A stretch of DNA of 64,000 bases from positions 62,001 through 126,000 of the forward strand of contig NZ_JANQJQ010000043.1 of NCBI RefSeq assembly GCF_028281565.1, written 5' to 3'. A program made the translations under genes and the position numbers. This stretch comes from Seonamhaeicola sp. (GTDB taxonomy: Bacteria; Bacteroidota; Bacteroidia; Flavobacteriales; Flavobacteriaceae). Of this stretch, positions 40,504 to 50,006 are shown in pieces. Position 1 is the first letter of the stretch; each line of letters opens with the position of its first letter. Under the pieces are notes generated by a model that was given only the letters and a program-made list of their open reading frames with translations, searched no databases and was not told the DNA's origin.

Positions 40504-40977
40504 ATGAAGATCATAAAAAAGCTGTTATTATTTCTATTAATTGTATTCATTGTAGCGCAATTTTTTAGGCCCGAAAAGAATAATGGAGACCTGGCTACTA
40601 TAAAACCATTTTTAACAGAAACAAATCCTCCTGAGGATGTGAAATTGATTTTAAAAGAGTCTTGTTTTGATTGTCACAGTGACTTTACAAGATATCCCTG
40701 GTATAATAATATCACCCCGGTTAACTACTGGCTGAAAGGCCATATTGATCATGGAAAAGAGCATTTTAATGTGTCTAAATGGGAAGGTAATTCTGTAAAA
40801 AGAAAAGACCACAAGTTTGAAGAACTCATTGAAATGGTTGAAGATAAAAGTATGCCTTTAAACTCTTATACCTGGACGCATACTGAAGCCAGATTAACAG
40901 ATGCTCAAATAGAATCTATTGTTGACTGGGCAAAGAAAGTACGTTTAATGTATGATATGAAACCCAAACCGGAATAA
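40504..40977 (+). CDS. Haem-binding domain protein (c-type, membrane-anchored)
   Basis: A 157-residue protein with an N-terminal transmembrane helix (about 5-21) and one haem c motif, CFDCH (Cys54, Cys57, His58), in the context typical of the Haem_bd family: LILKESCFDCHSDFTRYPWYNNITPVNYWL. Later segments MPLNSYTWTHTEARLTDAQIESIVDWA contain a candidate Met ligand. It should be a periplasmic cytochrome of unknown partner. Divergent from the HEAT-protein gene with 38 bases between. Confidence 0.9.
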   Translation: MKIIKKLLLFLLIVFIVAQFFRPEKNNGDLATIKPFLTETNPPEDVKLILKESCFDCHSDFTRYPWYNNITPVNYWLKGHIDHGKEHFNVSKWEGNSVKRKDHKFEELIEMVEDKSMPLNSYTWTHTEARLTDAQIESIVDWAKKVRLMYDMKPKPE

Positions 40978-40981
40978 AAGA

Positions 40982-41022
40982 CCAAATTCCAAAAAATCAA
41001 AAAATCAAAATATGGAATTTGG
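40982..41022. repeat. Inverted repeat after the haem-binding gene
   Basis: CCAAATTCCA (40982-40991) and TGGAATTTGG (41013-41022), perfect 10-base arms around an A/T-rich loop of 21 bases containing two AAAAATC copies. It may act as a weak terminator or transcript-end structure, but there is no T tract. Confidence 0.6.
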
Positions 41023-41049
41023 GATTTGAGTATTGAGATTTCATTTTTT

Positions 41050-42291
41050 ATGAATAAAAAATTATTGATTATTGGTTTTGTATGGCCGGAACCTAAAAGC
41101 TCTGCAGCCGGTAGCAGAATGATGCAGTTAATTGAAAGTTTTCAATTGGCAAACTACAAAATTACTTTTGCAAGTTCCTGTGCAAAATCTGAAAATGCTT
41201 TTGATCTTGAAAGTATAGGGATTTCTAAGGTCTCTATAAAAATTAACGATTCCGGTTTTGATGATTTTATCGAAGCGTTACAGCCGGGTGTGGTGATTTT
41301 TGACCGTTTTATGATTGAAGAGCAGTTTGGATGGCGGGTAGCAGAAAAATGCCCGGATGCTTTAAGAATTTTAGATACAGAAGACCTGCATTGTTTAAGG
41401 AAAGGAAGACATCAAGCACTAAAAGATGATGTTGAATTTGATAAAGCTTACTTATTCAATGATATAGCAAAACGTGAGATAGCCAGTATTTACAGATGCG
41501 ATTTAAGTTTGATCATATCTGAGGTAGAAATGGGAATTTTGATAAATGATTTTAAAATAGATAGATCATTATTGCTCTATTTGCCTTTTATGCTGGACAG
41601 TATGCCGTTAGATGTCACAAAAAAGTTACCAACGTTTCAAGAAAGAAATCATTTTATTACCATTGGAAATTTTTTGCATGAGCCTAATTACGATGCGGTT
41701 TTACATTTAAAACGGAGTATTTGGTCCTTAATAAGGAGCCAATTGCCGGATGCTCAAATGCACGTATATGGCGCTTATGCCTCACTAAAGGTCAATCAAC
41801 TCCACAATTCAAAAGAAGGCTTTATCATTAACGGATTTGCAGAAAGTGCCAGTACTATTTTGCAACAGTCCAGAGTTTGCCTGGCACCATTACAATTTGG
41901 TGCCGGTTTGAAAGGAAAACTATTTGATGCCATGAAAAATGGTACGCCCTGTGTTACTACAAGTATTGGAGCCGAAGGCATCTTTGGAAACCTTCTGCCA
42001 AACGGTTTTGTGGAGAATAACTCAGAAGCGTTTGCTTATAGAGCGGTTGAATTGTATTCTACTAAGAGTCTTTGGGAAGAAAAACAAAAGAACGGTTTAA
42101 AAGTAATTAACAGTAGATTTGACAAAGTGCATTTTCACAAAGCATTGATGGAACAAATAGAATTAATAACGCAACAACTTAACGACAGGCGACTTAACAA
42201 TTTTACCGGTCAGATGTTGCAACATCATATGCTTCAAAGTACTAAGTTTATGAGTAAATGGATCGAGACAAAGAATAAAACCAGCCTTTAA
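41050..42291 (+). CDS. Glycosyltransferase, GT4-like (GT-B fold)
   Basis: A 413-residue protein from ATG 41050; an upstream in-frame TTG at 41026 would add eight residues encoded by the preceding inverted-repeat region, so I reject it. N-terminal KKLLIIGFVWPEPKSSAAGSRMMQL resembles GT-B donor/acceptor lobes, and the C-terminal lobe carries GNFLHEPNYDAV, then VCLAPLQFGAGLKGKLFDAMKNGTPCVTTSIGAEGI, the nucleotide-sugar binding region with its conserved acidic/glycine pattern. Acceptor and sugar are unknown; no polysaccharide cluster surrounds it. Confidence 0.85.
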   Translation: MNKKLLIIGFVWPEPKSSAAGSRMMQLIESFQLANYKITFASSCAKSENAFDLESIGISKVSIKINDSGFDDFIEALQPGVVIFDRFMIEEQFGWRVAEKCPDALRILDTEDLHCLRKGRHQALKDDVEFDKAYLFNDIAKREIASIYRCDLSLIISEVEMGILINDFKIDRSLLLYLPFMLDSMPLDVTKKLPTFQERNHFITIGNFLHEPNYDAVLHLKRSIWSLIRSQLPDAQMHVYGAYASLKVNQLHNSKEGFIINGFAESASTILQQSRVCLAPLQFGAGLKGKLFDAMKNGTPCVTTSIGAEGIFGNLLPNGFVENNSEAFAYRAVELYSTKSLWEEKQKNGLKVINSRFDKVHFHKALMEQIELITQQLNDRRLNNFTGQMLQHHMLQSTKFMSKWIETKNKTSL

Positions 42292-42363
42292 TCCATCTAA
42301 TTATTTATTTGTGATCTATTTATCTTATTTTTAAAGTTCCCAAAAAAAAGAATAGCAAACATT

Positions 42364-45300
42364 GTGAGGTCTGTTTTAAACCTGTTTATAATTACTTTGT
42401 GTCTCAGTGCTTTCAATAGTAGTTGGTCACAAGCCAATGTACCCCCTAATCTTATAGCTACGGGAGATCAGGTGTATTGTCCATTAAGTCAGATAAATGT
42501 CGTTTCAAGCTTTAATATCGTAGATCCGGATGATACGGAGATAGAAGCCTTGTATATTCAAATTTCAACGGGTTATGTTAATGGTGAAGATCAATTGCAA
42601 TTAACCGGAAACCACCCTAACGTGCTTAGTTCCTGGAACAATTTGGAAGGAAAATTATCCTTATTCGGTATTGGAGGTGCTAATGTGAGTTATGCGGATT
42701 TGATTGCAGCTGTAAATGATGTTGTTTTTCGAAGTAGTTCTGCTAACGTTTCGGGAGACAAGTTTTTTTCCTTTACTGTGGGAGATGCTAATTATTTGCC
42801 GTCAACAGACCACTATTACGAATATGTGCCTAGTGTAGGAATAACATGGACGGCTGCTAAAGCGGCAGCAGAAGCCAGAACATACTTTGGCTTACAGGGC
42901 TATTTAGCTACTGTTACATCGCCGGAAGAGGCACAATTAACGGGAGAACAGGTTGCCGGTACCGGTTGGATTGGAGGCAGTGATGCTACTACAGAAGGTG
43001 TTTGGGAATGGGTTACAGGTCCCGAAGCCGGGACCGTTTTTTGGAATGGTGGCATTAATGGAACAACACCTAATTATGCCAATTGGAATATCAATGAACC
43101 AAATGACTGTTGCAGCAATATTAATGGTGAAGAGAATTATGCCCATGTTACAGCTCCTAATGTTGGAACACCCGGCTCATGGAATGATCTTCCTAATGCT
43201 GGTGATTTGAATCCGGCGAGCGATTATCATCCACAAGGTTATGTTGTAGAATATGGTGGGATGCCGGGAGATCCGATAGTTAATATTTCTGCAAGTACTA
43301 AAATTTCGGTGCCATCCATTACGAATACTGTGGATGCTGAGAGGTGTGGACCAGGTAGTGTGACTTTGGAAGCCACAGCCTCTATGGGAAATGTAATTTG
43401 GTTTGATGCTTTAACAGGAGGGAGTCAAGTACATACAGGGGCAACCTTCACAACGCCATCGCTAACATCTACTACCAATTATTATGTGCTGGCATCGGTA
43501 AATGGTTGTTTAGATGGTGCAAGAACCCAGGTTACGGCAACGGTAAAAGCAATCCCTACTATAACCTCAGTAACGGATGCTATTATTTGTGATGATGGAT
43601 CAGGAACCGTATCAGCCACCGCTTCGGAAGGCGTTATTAATTGGTATGATGCGCCAATGGGAGGCACATTATTAGCAACAGGCAATTCTTTCACTACTCC
43701 AATTATTACTGCAACTACAATCTATTATGTAGATGCCACTAATAATGGTTGTACAACAACTGCAAGAACGCCGGTAACATTAACGGTTCAAAAAACACCG
43801 GCACCGGCAGCTATTGCAACCCAGACATTTTGCGATATAGAGAATGCAGCCGTTGGCGATTTAGCAGTAACAGGAACAGATATTTTGTGGTATGCATCTA
43901 ATACAGACACCACACCGTTAAATACCACCGAATTATTAGCTAATGGGACCTATTACGCAACACAAACGATAAATACTTGCGAAAGTTTGTCGAGAGTAGC
44001 AGTAGACGTAATAATCTATGAAACTATTATTCCGTTAGCATCTGCAGATATTCCAGTATTAGAGACCTGTGATACTGATGCTGATGGTAATGATACCAAT
44101 GGCATTGCCGAATTTGATCTAACACTTCGTGAACCTATTTTGTTAAACGGTAAATCAAGTGCAGATTTTAGTTTTGCTTATTATTTAGATGCCGGTTATA
44201 CTAACCTAATTGGTAATCCCCAGGCATTTGAAAATACCATTGCTGATAATCAAACCATCTATGTAAGGATGATGAACAGTTCAGATACAAACTGTTTTAC
44301 AGACACAGCATTTGATATCCGGGTTAATCCACGTCCTGTTGTCATGCCATCAGTGGTATTTAAAAATTGTGATGAAGATGGCAATCCGGATGGGTTCACA
44401 GATTTTAATTTAAACGAAGTTAGTTCGGTTATAACGAATGGTGTTTTAACCGATATGGATGTGACCTTTTATTTGTCATTAGCAGATGCGGAACAAGAAA
44501 ATGGTGACATTAATCCGTCCCCGTTTAATAATCAAACAGCTAATACGGTGTATGCCCGTGTTGAAAATATAAATACGGGGTGCTATAGAATTTCAACCAT
44601 TACTTTGGAAGTGTCAACAACCTCTTTTCCAGTGGGATATGTCCGTTCAATGGAATTATGCGATGATGACGCCATTATTGATGGGTTAAATACATTTGAT
44701 CTAACAAGTGCTTCCACTAATTTTATTAATCAATTTCCAACGGGTCAGAATTTAAGGGTGTATTATTACCATACCTTAACCGATGCTCAATTAGAGACCA
44801 ATGAGATTACAAATGCCACCGATTATGTAAATCAAACGCCGTTTTCAGAAACCTTATTCGTAAGAGTTGAAAGCGATGATAACGGTGAATGTTTTGGTAT
44901 TGGTCCGCATTTGCAATTGACCGTTTATCCAAGACCTGAGTTTGAAGTAGATCAAGACAATATTTTTTGTTTAAATGGTAATCCGATAACATTGAGAACC
45001 TTTAATCCTAATGGGAATTATACTTATGAATGGATGAATGAAAATGGCGATGTTATAAGTAATTTATCTACTGCTGAGGTTAACAGTGGCGGTTTATATA
45101 CAGTAGTAGCAACGTCTGTTTATAATTGTGAATCTTTCCCTGTATCATTTAATGTAGTAGAATCCGGAGTATCAGATATAACCATTGATGATGTAACTAT
45201 TGTAGAGTTATCAGATAATAACTCCATCACTATTGATATATCTGATATTGGCATTGGGGATTATGAGTTTGCTTTGGATAATGAATTTGGGCCTTTTCAG

Positions 45301-45672
45301 GATGCCCCGTTCTTTGATCGTATTATATCAGGGGACCACGTGCTTTATGTAAGAGATAAAAATGGTTGCGGTACCACGCCTTTACCGGTTTTTATTTTAG
45401 GATTTCCAAAATTTTTCACTCCAAACGGCGATAATTATAATGACACCTGGAATATACGAGGATTAGGCAATGAATACACCTCGAGTTCTACGATTCATAT
45501 CTTTGACAGGTATGGTAAGTTGATAAAGCAACTAATACCTGGTGTTTCCGGTTGGAACGGAACGTTTAACGGACAGGCATTACCTGGTTCAGATTATTGG
45601 TTTGTTGCTAACCTGGTACATACTTCCGGAGAATCAAAAATATATAAAGGCCATTTTAGTTTGGTTAGATGA
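42364..45672 (+). CDS. Large surface protein with C-type lectin-like domain and T9SS type B sorting domain
   Basis: A 1102-residue exoprotein with GTG start, signal peptide (about 1-23), a C-type lectin-like domain (about 145-295: WTAAKAAAEARTYFGLQGYLATVTSPEEAQL ... GWIGGSDATTEGVWEWVTGP ... PNDCCSNINGEENYAHV ... WNDLP), two Ig-like beta repeats (about 320-480, NYYVLASVNGC and IYYVDATNNGC), further beta repeats with the FDLT or FNLN motif, and a CHU_C type B sorting domain (about 1014-1102: FFTPNGDNYNDTWNI ... IFDRYGKLI ... GSDYWFVANL ... YKGHFSLVR). It should be exported by T9SS and stay at the surface; adhesion is the likely role. Confidence 0.9.
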   Translation: MRSVLNLFIITLCLSAFNSSWSQANVPPNLIATGDQVYCPLSQINVVSSFNIVDPDDTEIEALYIQISTGYVNGEDQLQLTGNHPNVLSSWNNLEGKLSLFGIGGANVSYADLIAAVNDVVFRSSSANVSGDKFFSFTVGDANYLPSTDHYYEYVPSVGITWTAAKAAAEARTYFGLQGYLATVTSPEEAQLTGEQVAGTGWIGGSDATTEGVWEWVTGPEAGTVFWNGGINGTTPNYANWNINEPNDCCSNINGEENYAHVTAPNVGTPGSWNDLPNAGDLNPASDYHPQGYVVEYGGMPGDPIVNISASTKISVPSITNTVDAERCGPGSVTLEATASMGNVIWFDALTGGSQVHTGATFTTPSLTSTTNYYVLASVNGCLDGARTQVTATVKAIPTITSVTDAIICDDGSGTVSATASEGVINWYDAPMGGTLLATGNSFTTPIITATTIYYVDATNNGCTTTARTPVTLTVQKTPAPAAIATQTFCDIENAAVGDLAVTGTDILWYASNTDTTPLNTTELLANGTYYATQTINTCESLSRVAVDVIIYETIIPLASADIPVLETCDTDADGNDTNGIAEFDLTLREPILLNGKSSADFSFAYYLDAGYTNLIGNPQAFENTIADNQTIYVRMMNSSDTNCFTDTAFDIRVNPRPVVMPSVVFKNCDEDGNPDGFTDFNLNEVSSVITNGVLTDMDVTFYLSLADAEQENGDINPSPFNNQTANTVYARVENINTGCYRISTITLEVSTTSFPVGYVRSMELCDDDAIIDGLNTFDLTSASTNFINQFPTGQNLRVYYYHTLTDAQLETNEITNATDYVNQTPFSETLFVRVESDDNGECFGIGPHLQLTVYPRPEFEVDQDNIFCLNGNPITLRTFNPNGNYTYEWMNENGDVISNLSTAEVNSGGLYTVVATSVYNCESFPVSFNVVESGVSDITIDDVTIVELSDNNSITIDISDIGIGDYEFALDNEFGPFQDAPFFDRIISGDHVLYVRDKNGCGTTPLPVFILGFPKFFTPNGDNYNDTWNIRGLGNEYTSSSTIHIFDRYGKLIKQLIPGVSGWNGTFNGQALPGSDYWFVANLVHTSGESKIYKGHFSLVR

Positions 45673-45695
45673 TATGCTAAATTGGTTAAATTAGG

Positions 45696-46325
45696 ATGGT
45701 TGATTTGAAACACGTATTTGGTAAAGACATTCAAAAAACAATATTTGATTTACCCGATGCCGATATTGTTTTATACGACCACTTTTTTTCTGAAGAAACA
45801 TCAGATAGACTTTTCAAGCGTTTAAAAGAGACCATTAAATGGCAGCAAGATCAAATTACCTTTTATGGAAAGGTATTTAATGTTCCCAGGCTCTCCGCTT
45901 TATATGGTGATACCAATAAAGACTATTCATATTCCGGAATAACCATGCATCCGCATGCATGGACTCAAGATTTGTTGTTTATTAAAAGTAGCATCGAAAG
46001 TGTGGCAAAAGTTGAATTTACTTCTTGTTTACTTAATTACTATCGGGATGGGAAGGACAGTAACGATTGGCATCAGGACAATGAAAAAGAGTTAGGAGAA
46101 AACCCTGTTATTGCTTCTGTATCGTTTGGAGAAACCCGCCCGTTTCAATTGAGACATATAAAAAGAACTGACTTAAAGAGGGTTGATATACCATTGACGC
46201 ACGGTAGTTTTTTAATAATGCGGGGTAAAACCCAGCATTTTTGGAAACATAAAATCCCTAAAACGAGCAGAGCGATAAATCCAAGAATAAATCTTACATT
46301 TAGAATCATTAAAAATGAAAATTAA
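45696..46325 (+). CDS. alkB: AlkB-like 2-oxoglutarate/iron dioxygenase
   Basis: A 209-residue AlkB family enzyme. The iron ligands His126, Asp128 (WHQDNE) and His185 (WKHKIP) and the 2-oxoglutarate-binding arginine in NPRINLTFR (Arg203) are all present. It is expected to remove methyl groups from alkylated nucleic-acid bases by oxidative demethylation. The spacing suits the ALKBH2/3-like group of Bacteroidetes homologues. It overlaps the cupin gene by 11 bases. Confidence 0.92.
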   Translation: MVDLKHVFGKDIQKTIFDLPDADIVLYDHFFSEETSDRLFKRLKETIKWQQDQITFYGKVFNVPRLSALYGDTNKDYSYSGITMHPHAWTQDLLFIKSSIESVAKVEFTSCLLNYYRDGKDSNDWHQDNEKELGENPVIASVSFGETRPFQLRHIKRTDLKRVDIPLTHGSFLIMRGKTQHFWKHKIPKTSRAINPRINLTFRIIKNEN

Positions 46326-46734
46326 ATTAACTTTAGGCATACTGGCTCTTTTGGTAGTTTCCTGTGCAGCAAGAAAAACCAGCCATATTGAAGTGGTTAA
46401 ATTAGCTGAGACCACTAAAAGCTGGAACGGAGATACCCTTCCGGCTTATCCTGAAGGGCAACCAAAAGTTACCGTTTTAAAAATAACCATTCCACCTAAA
46501 ACCAAACTTCATAAACATTATCATCCGGTAATTAACTCCGGCGTTTTACTTAAGGGTGAACTAAAAGTGGTTGATGTTGATAATAAGGTTTTAATTCTAA
46601 AAGAAGGTGATGCCATAGTGGAGTTGGTCTATAAAATTCATTATGGTATTAATGAAACCAATAAACCGGCTCAGATTATAGTGTTTTATGCAGGTACCGA
46701 AGATTTGCCTATTACAGTTGTAGAAAAAGATTAA
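46315..46734 (+). CDS. Cupin-domain lipoprotein
   Basis: A 139-residue lipoprotein (lipobox VVSC, Cys17) with a single cupin barrel: PPKTKLHKHYHPVINSGVLLKGELKVVD (metal-binding HxHxH/E region) and GDAIVELVYKIHYGINETNKPAQIIVFYAG. Single-domain cupins of this kind bind a metal and a small ligand; the activity is unknown. It overlaps alkB and precedes the sulfatase by 13 bases, so it could share their transcript. Confidence 0.85.
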   Translation: MKIKLTLGILALLVVSCAARKTSHIEVVKLAETTKSWNGDTLPAYPEGQPKVTVLKITIPPKTKLHKHYHPVINSGVLLKGELKVVDVDNKVLILKEGDAIVELVYKIHYGINETNKPAQIIVFYAGTEDLPITVVEKD

Positions 46735-46746
46735 CCAATATACACA

Positions 46747-48225
46747 ATGCATTTATTTAAAAACTTTAAGCAGATAAGTAGTTTGTTTTTAATAGTTAGC
46801 TTGTTTACAGGCTGTAATTCTGATAAAGAGCATAACAAGCGTAATACAAAACCCAATGTGGTGCTTGTTTTTATTGATGACATGGGTTATGGAGATGTTG
46901 GATGTTATGGCGCAACAGGCTTTGAAACGCCCAATCTTGACAAGATGGCAAGTAAAGGTATGCGCTTTACCAATTTTTATGCGGCCCAACCGGTATGCAG
47001 CGCTTCCAGAGCAGGGCTTCTAACGGGTTGTTATCCCAACAGAATTGGCTTTTCCGGAGCGCTTTTTCCACATCATAAAATCGGTTTAAACCCGGATGAG
47101 TTTACGATAGCAGAAATGTTTAAAGAGCAAGGTTATGCCACGGCTTGTTTTGGCAAATGGCATTTGGGCTGGCAAAAAGCGTTTCTACCGCTGCAACACG
47201 GGTTTGATGAATATGTTGGGTTACCGTATTCAAATGATATGTGGCCTCATAGTAATGTAACGGGAGAGCACCTGGCAGCAGGAGTTAGTAGGGCTAATAT
47301 GCCACCACTTCCATTAATTGAAGGGAACAAAGTGATTGATACCATTTCAAGTTTAAAGGATCAGGATATGCTAACAACACTTTATACTGAAAAAGCAGTC
47401 GATTTTATAAACAGAAATGCCGATGAACCATTCTTTTTGTATGTGCCACATACTATGGGGCATATTCCTTTGGGGGTCTCTGATAAGTTCAGGGGTAAAA
47501 GTGAACAAGGATTTTATGGTGATGTGATGATGGAAATAGATTGGTCCGTAGGTGAAATTACTAAAGCTTTAAAGCAAAATAATATCGCGGATAATACCAT
47601 TGTCATTTTCACAACAGATAACGGACCATGGCTTAATTTTGGAAATCATGCCGGTTCTTCAGGTGGGCTTAGAGAAGGTAAAACAACCAGTTGGGAAGGC
47701 GGGCAACGCGTGCCTTTCATTATTAATTGGCCAAATAATGTTCCTGAAGGAACTGTTTGTAATAAGCTGGCTTGCGCCATTGATTTGTTACCAACGTTGG
47801 CAAGTATAACTGGAGGAAGGTTATCTGATAATAAGATTGATGGTGTGGATATTTCATCGCTTTTTAAAGGCGACCTTGAATCGAATCCCAGAGAAACTAT
47901 TTTGTATTATTTCCATAAAAACCACTTAAATGGTGTGCGTAAAGGCCATTGGAAATTAGTGTTACCGCATACCTGGGCTTCATATGATACCATACCGGGA
48001 AATGATGGTCATGGAGGCAAGCGGATTAAAAAGACCATTGATGAACCTGAACTCTATAATATGATGCGTGACCCCGGTGAACAATATAACGTTTATGATT
48101 ATTACCCTGAAAAAGTTGAAGAGCTCATGGATGTTGTGGAAAATGCAAGAACTGAATTAGGTGATTTAAATGTTGGTATTGCTAAGGGTTCTGAAAACAG
48201 AGCAATTGGAAAATTAAAAGAATAG
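46747..48225 (+). CDS. Sulfatase (formylglycine-dependent), lipoprotein
   Basis: A 492-residue lipoprotein (lipobox LFTGC, Cys23) of the type I sulfatase family. Metal ligands include Asp44 and Asp45 in FIDDMGYGD; the residue converted to formylglycine is Cys84 in VCSASRAGLLTG, a C-x-A-x-R site. Further family blocks are GKWHLGW, DNGPWLNFGNHAGSSGGLREGK and WEGGQRVPFI. It hydrolyses sulfate esters in the periplasm or on the surface. No anaerobic sulfatase-maturing enzyme or carbohydrate-utilisation gene is adjacent, so the substrate may be a non-sugar sulfate ester. Confidence 0.93.
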   Translation: MHLFKNFKQISSLFLIVSLFTGCNSDKEHNKRNTKPNVVLVFIDDMGYGDVGCYGATGFETPNLDKMASKGMRFTNFYAAQPVCSASRAGLLTGCYPNRIGFSGALFPHHKIGLNPDEFTIAEMFKEQGYATACFGKWHLGWQKAFLPLQHGFDEYVGLPYSNDMWPHSNVTGEHLAAGVSRANMPPLPLIEGNKVIDTISSLKDQDMLTTLYTEKAVDFINRNADEPFFLYVPHTMGHIPLGVSDKFRGKSEQGFYGDVMMEIDWSVGEITKALKQNNIADNTIVIFTTDNGPWLNFGNHAGSSGGLREGKTTSWEGGQRVPFIINWPNNVPEGTVCNKLACAIDLLPTLASITGGRLSDNKIDGVDISSLFKGDLESNPRETILYYFHKNHLNGVRKGHWKLVLPHTWASYDTIPGNDGHGGKRIKKTIDEPELYNMMRDPGEQYNVYDYYPEKVEELMDVVENARTELGDLNVGIAKGSENRAIGKLKE

Positions 48226-48261
48226 TATAGTATATTGGTTGTCATTGTAAGTTTTTAAAAT

Positions 48262-48465
48262 ATGCAAACAAAAAAAGTGTTTCCAAATTGGGTATGGATG
48301 ATATATACCGTATTGTTTTCCCTTTCCATTCCATGGTATCTACCGGAAGAGCAGACTATGCACCTTACCTTTGGTTTACCATTGTGGCTTGTGCTGTGTA
48401 TAGCAGCCATAGTAGTGATGGCGGTGTTCACCATTTGGGTTATTGGAAAATTCTGGAAAGCATAG
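48262..48465 (+). CDS. DUF3311-like small membrane subunit of a sodium symporter
   Basis: A 67-residue protein with two transmembrane helices (about 8-25 and 37-60), beginning FPNWVWMIYTVLFSLSIPWYLP. The tandem arrangement of a short two-helix protein directly before a sodium/solute symporter matches DUF3311-SSS pairs, in which the small protein is thought to be an accessory subunit. It ends four bases before the symporter start codon (48470). Confidence 0.8.
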   Translation: MQTKKVFPNWVWMIYTVLFSLSIPWYLPEEQTMHLTFGLPLWLVLCIAAIVVMAVFTIWVIGKFWKA

Positions 48466-48469
48466 TTTA

Positions 48470-49936
48470 ATGGATACAACTAATACAAACACTATTATTA
48501 TAGCCTGTATAGGGCTTTATTTAATAGCCTTGTTAGGGCTTGGATTTCTGGCCAACAAACGTAGAAAGTCCAATTCACTAAAAGAGTTTTATTTAGCCGG
48601 AAGCGGATTAGGGTCCTTTGTATTACTTTTCACTTTATATGCTACGCAATATAGTGCCAATACCATGCTGGTAACGCCGGCCGAGGTGGTTAATAAAGGT
48701 ATGGGGATGATCCTGATATTGGGATACATGACTGCTGTGGTGATATTTTATCTCACTTTTGCGCCGCAGTTATATAACATTTCAAAGAAGTTCAATTTTA
48801 TTACGCCGGGAGATTGGTTCGACTATCGGTTCAATTTGCCAAAGCTAACCTTATTGGCAAACGTTATTCTTGTTCTGGTATCAGTTAACTTTTTATTATC
48901 CCAGCTTATGGCTATGGGGCATGTTGTAAATGGTGTAACCGATGGGCAAGTACCGTATTGGGCAGGCGTGGTTTCCTTGGCCTTTGTGGTGATTATTTAC
49001 GAATCACTTGGAGGTATGAGAGCTGTTGCCTGGACCGATGTTATTCAAGGCGTTATGTTATTTGCCGGTTTGGTGGGACTATTTCTTATAGTGATGCCCG
49101 ATACAGACGAATTAACAAAAATAAGTGCCTGGCTTATTAAAAATGAGCCTCAAAAAATAGGGGTTCCCGAAGTTAGTTTTAGAGTGTATTGGGCTAGTAT
49201 ACTGCTCATGATCGGATTAGGAGGCGCTGTTTACCCACAGGTTATTCAACGTATTTACGCTGCAAAATCGATAAAATCATTGCGGCAGTCACTTGGAGCT
49301 ATGGTCGTTATGCCACTGGTAACAGTTCTGATCTTATTCCTATTGGGAGTCATTAGTATTCCCCATTTTGTAGATGCTCAGGATGTCTCTAAGGATACCG
49401 TACTGCCCATAATGCTAAATGTTTGGGGTGGTGATTCGGCTCTCAATTTTGGGTTGATGGTCATGGTAGTTGTTGGGTTAATAGCGGCCATTATGTCTAC
49501 GGCAGATTCGGTATTATTAAGCTTATCATCTATAGTAGCCAAAGATATTTTGGGGAAGTTCAGGTTTAAAAATGCGTCAAGTGAACGTTTGACCAAAATT
49601 GGCAAACTGTTTTCATGGGCCATCATGTTTTTAATGGTTTTGGTCGCTTTACAACCCAAGATAACGCTTTGGGGCTTGATTGAGCTAAAAATGCAGATAT
49701 TGGTACAGACTGCTCCGTTATTCTTGTTGGGAATACATTCTCAAAAAGTGACATCTAAGGGTATGTTTGTTGGTTTATGCATTGGATTTGTATTTGCCAC
49801 AGGAGCGTTCTTCCTGGGAATTAAAACCATATATAATGTTCACGTTGGTTTGATCGGTTTTGTGTTGAACATATTGTGTTGTTATATATTTTCTAATCCT
49901 AAACGAAAAGTATATGAAATGAGCCATAATAACTAA
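48470..49936 (+). CDS. Sodium:solute symporter family protein
   Basis: A 488-residue SSS transporter from ATG 48470; the upstream in-frame TTG at 48443 lies inside the DUF3311 gene. About 13 helices, with the family segments FYLAGSGLGSFVLLFTLYATQYSANTMLVTPAEVV (helix 1-2 region), ESLGGMRAVAWTDVIQGVMLF (the SSS signature) and STADSVLLSLSSIVAKDI. It imports a small organic solute with sodium. Its position in a sulfatase/esterase cassette suggests it takes up the desulfated or hydrolysed product, which is inference. Confidence 0.92.
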   Translation: MDTTNTNTIIIACIGLYLIALLGLGFLANKRRKSNSLKEFYLAGSGLGSFVLLFTLYATQYSANTMLVTPAEVVNKGMGMILILGYMTAVVIFYLTFAPQLYNISKKFNFITPGDWFDYRFNLPKLTLLANVILVLVSVNFLLSQLMAMGHVVNGVTDGQVPYWAGVVSLAFVVIIYESLGGMRAVAWTDVIQGVMLFAGLVGLFLIVMPDTDELTKISAWLIKNEPQKIGVPEVSFRVYWASILLMIGLGGAVYPQVIQRIYAAKSIKSLRQSLGAMVVMPLVTVLILFLLGVISIPHFVDAQDVSKDTVLPIMLNVWGGDSALNFGLMVMVVVGLIAAIMSTADSVLLSLSSIVAKDILGKFRFKNASSERLTKIGKLFSWAIMFLMVLVALQPKITLWGLIELKMQILVQTAPLFLLGIHSQKVTSKGMFVGLCIGFVFATGAFFLGIKTIYNVHVGLIGFVLNILCCYIFSNPKRKVYEMSHNN

Positions 49937-50006
49937 ACGGAATACCCACTAAAATGTTTAATGGCGAATTACATCTGACCTATGTAGAACAATAAAATTT
50001 AAACAG

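Noticed and set aside
41026-41049. Upstream TTG start for the glycosyltransferase
   Set aside because: The extra residues come from the inverted-repeat region and the natural GT-B start KKLLIIG follows the ATG at 41050.
48288-48470. 60-codon ORF in a second frame of the DUF3311-like gene
   Set aside because: Fully overlaps the 67-residue membrane protein that matches a known arrangement; composition is not protein-like.
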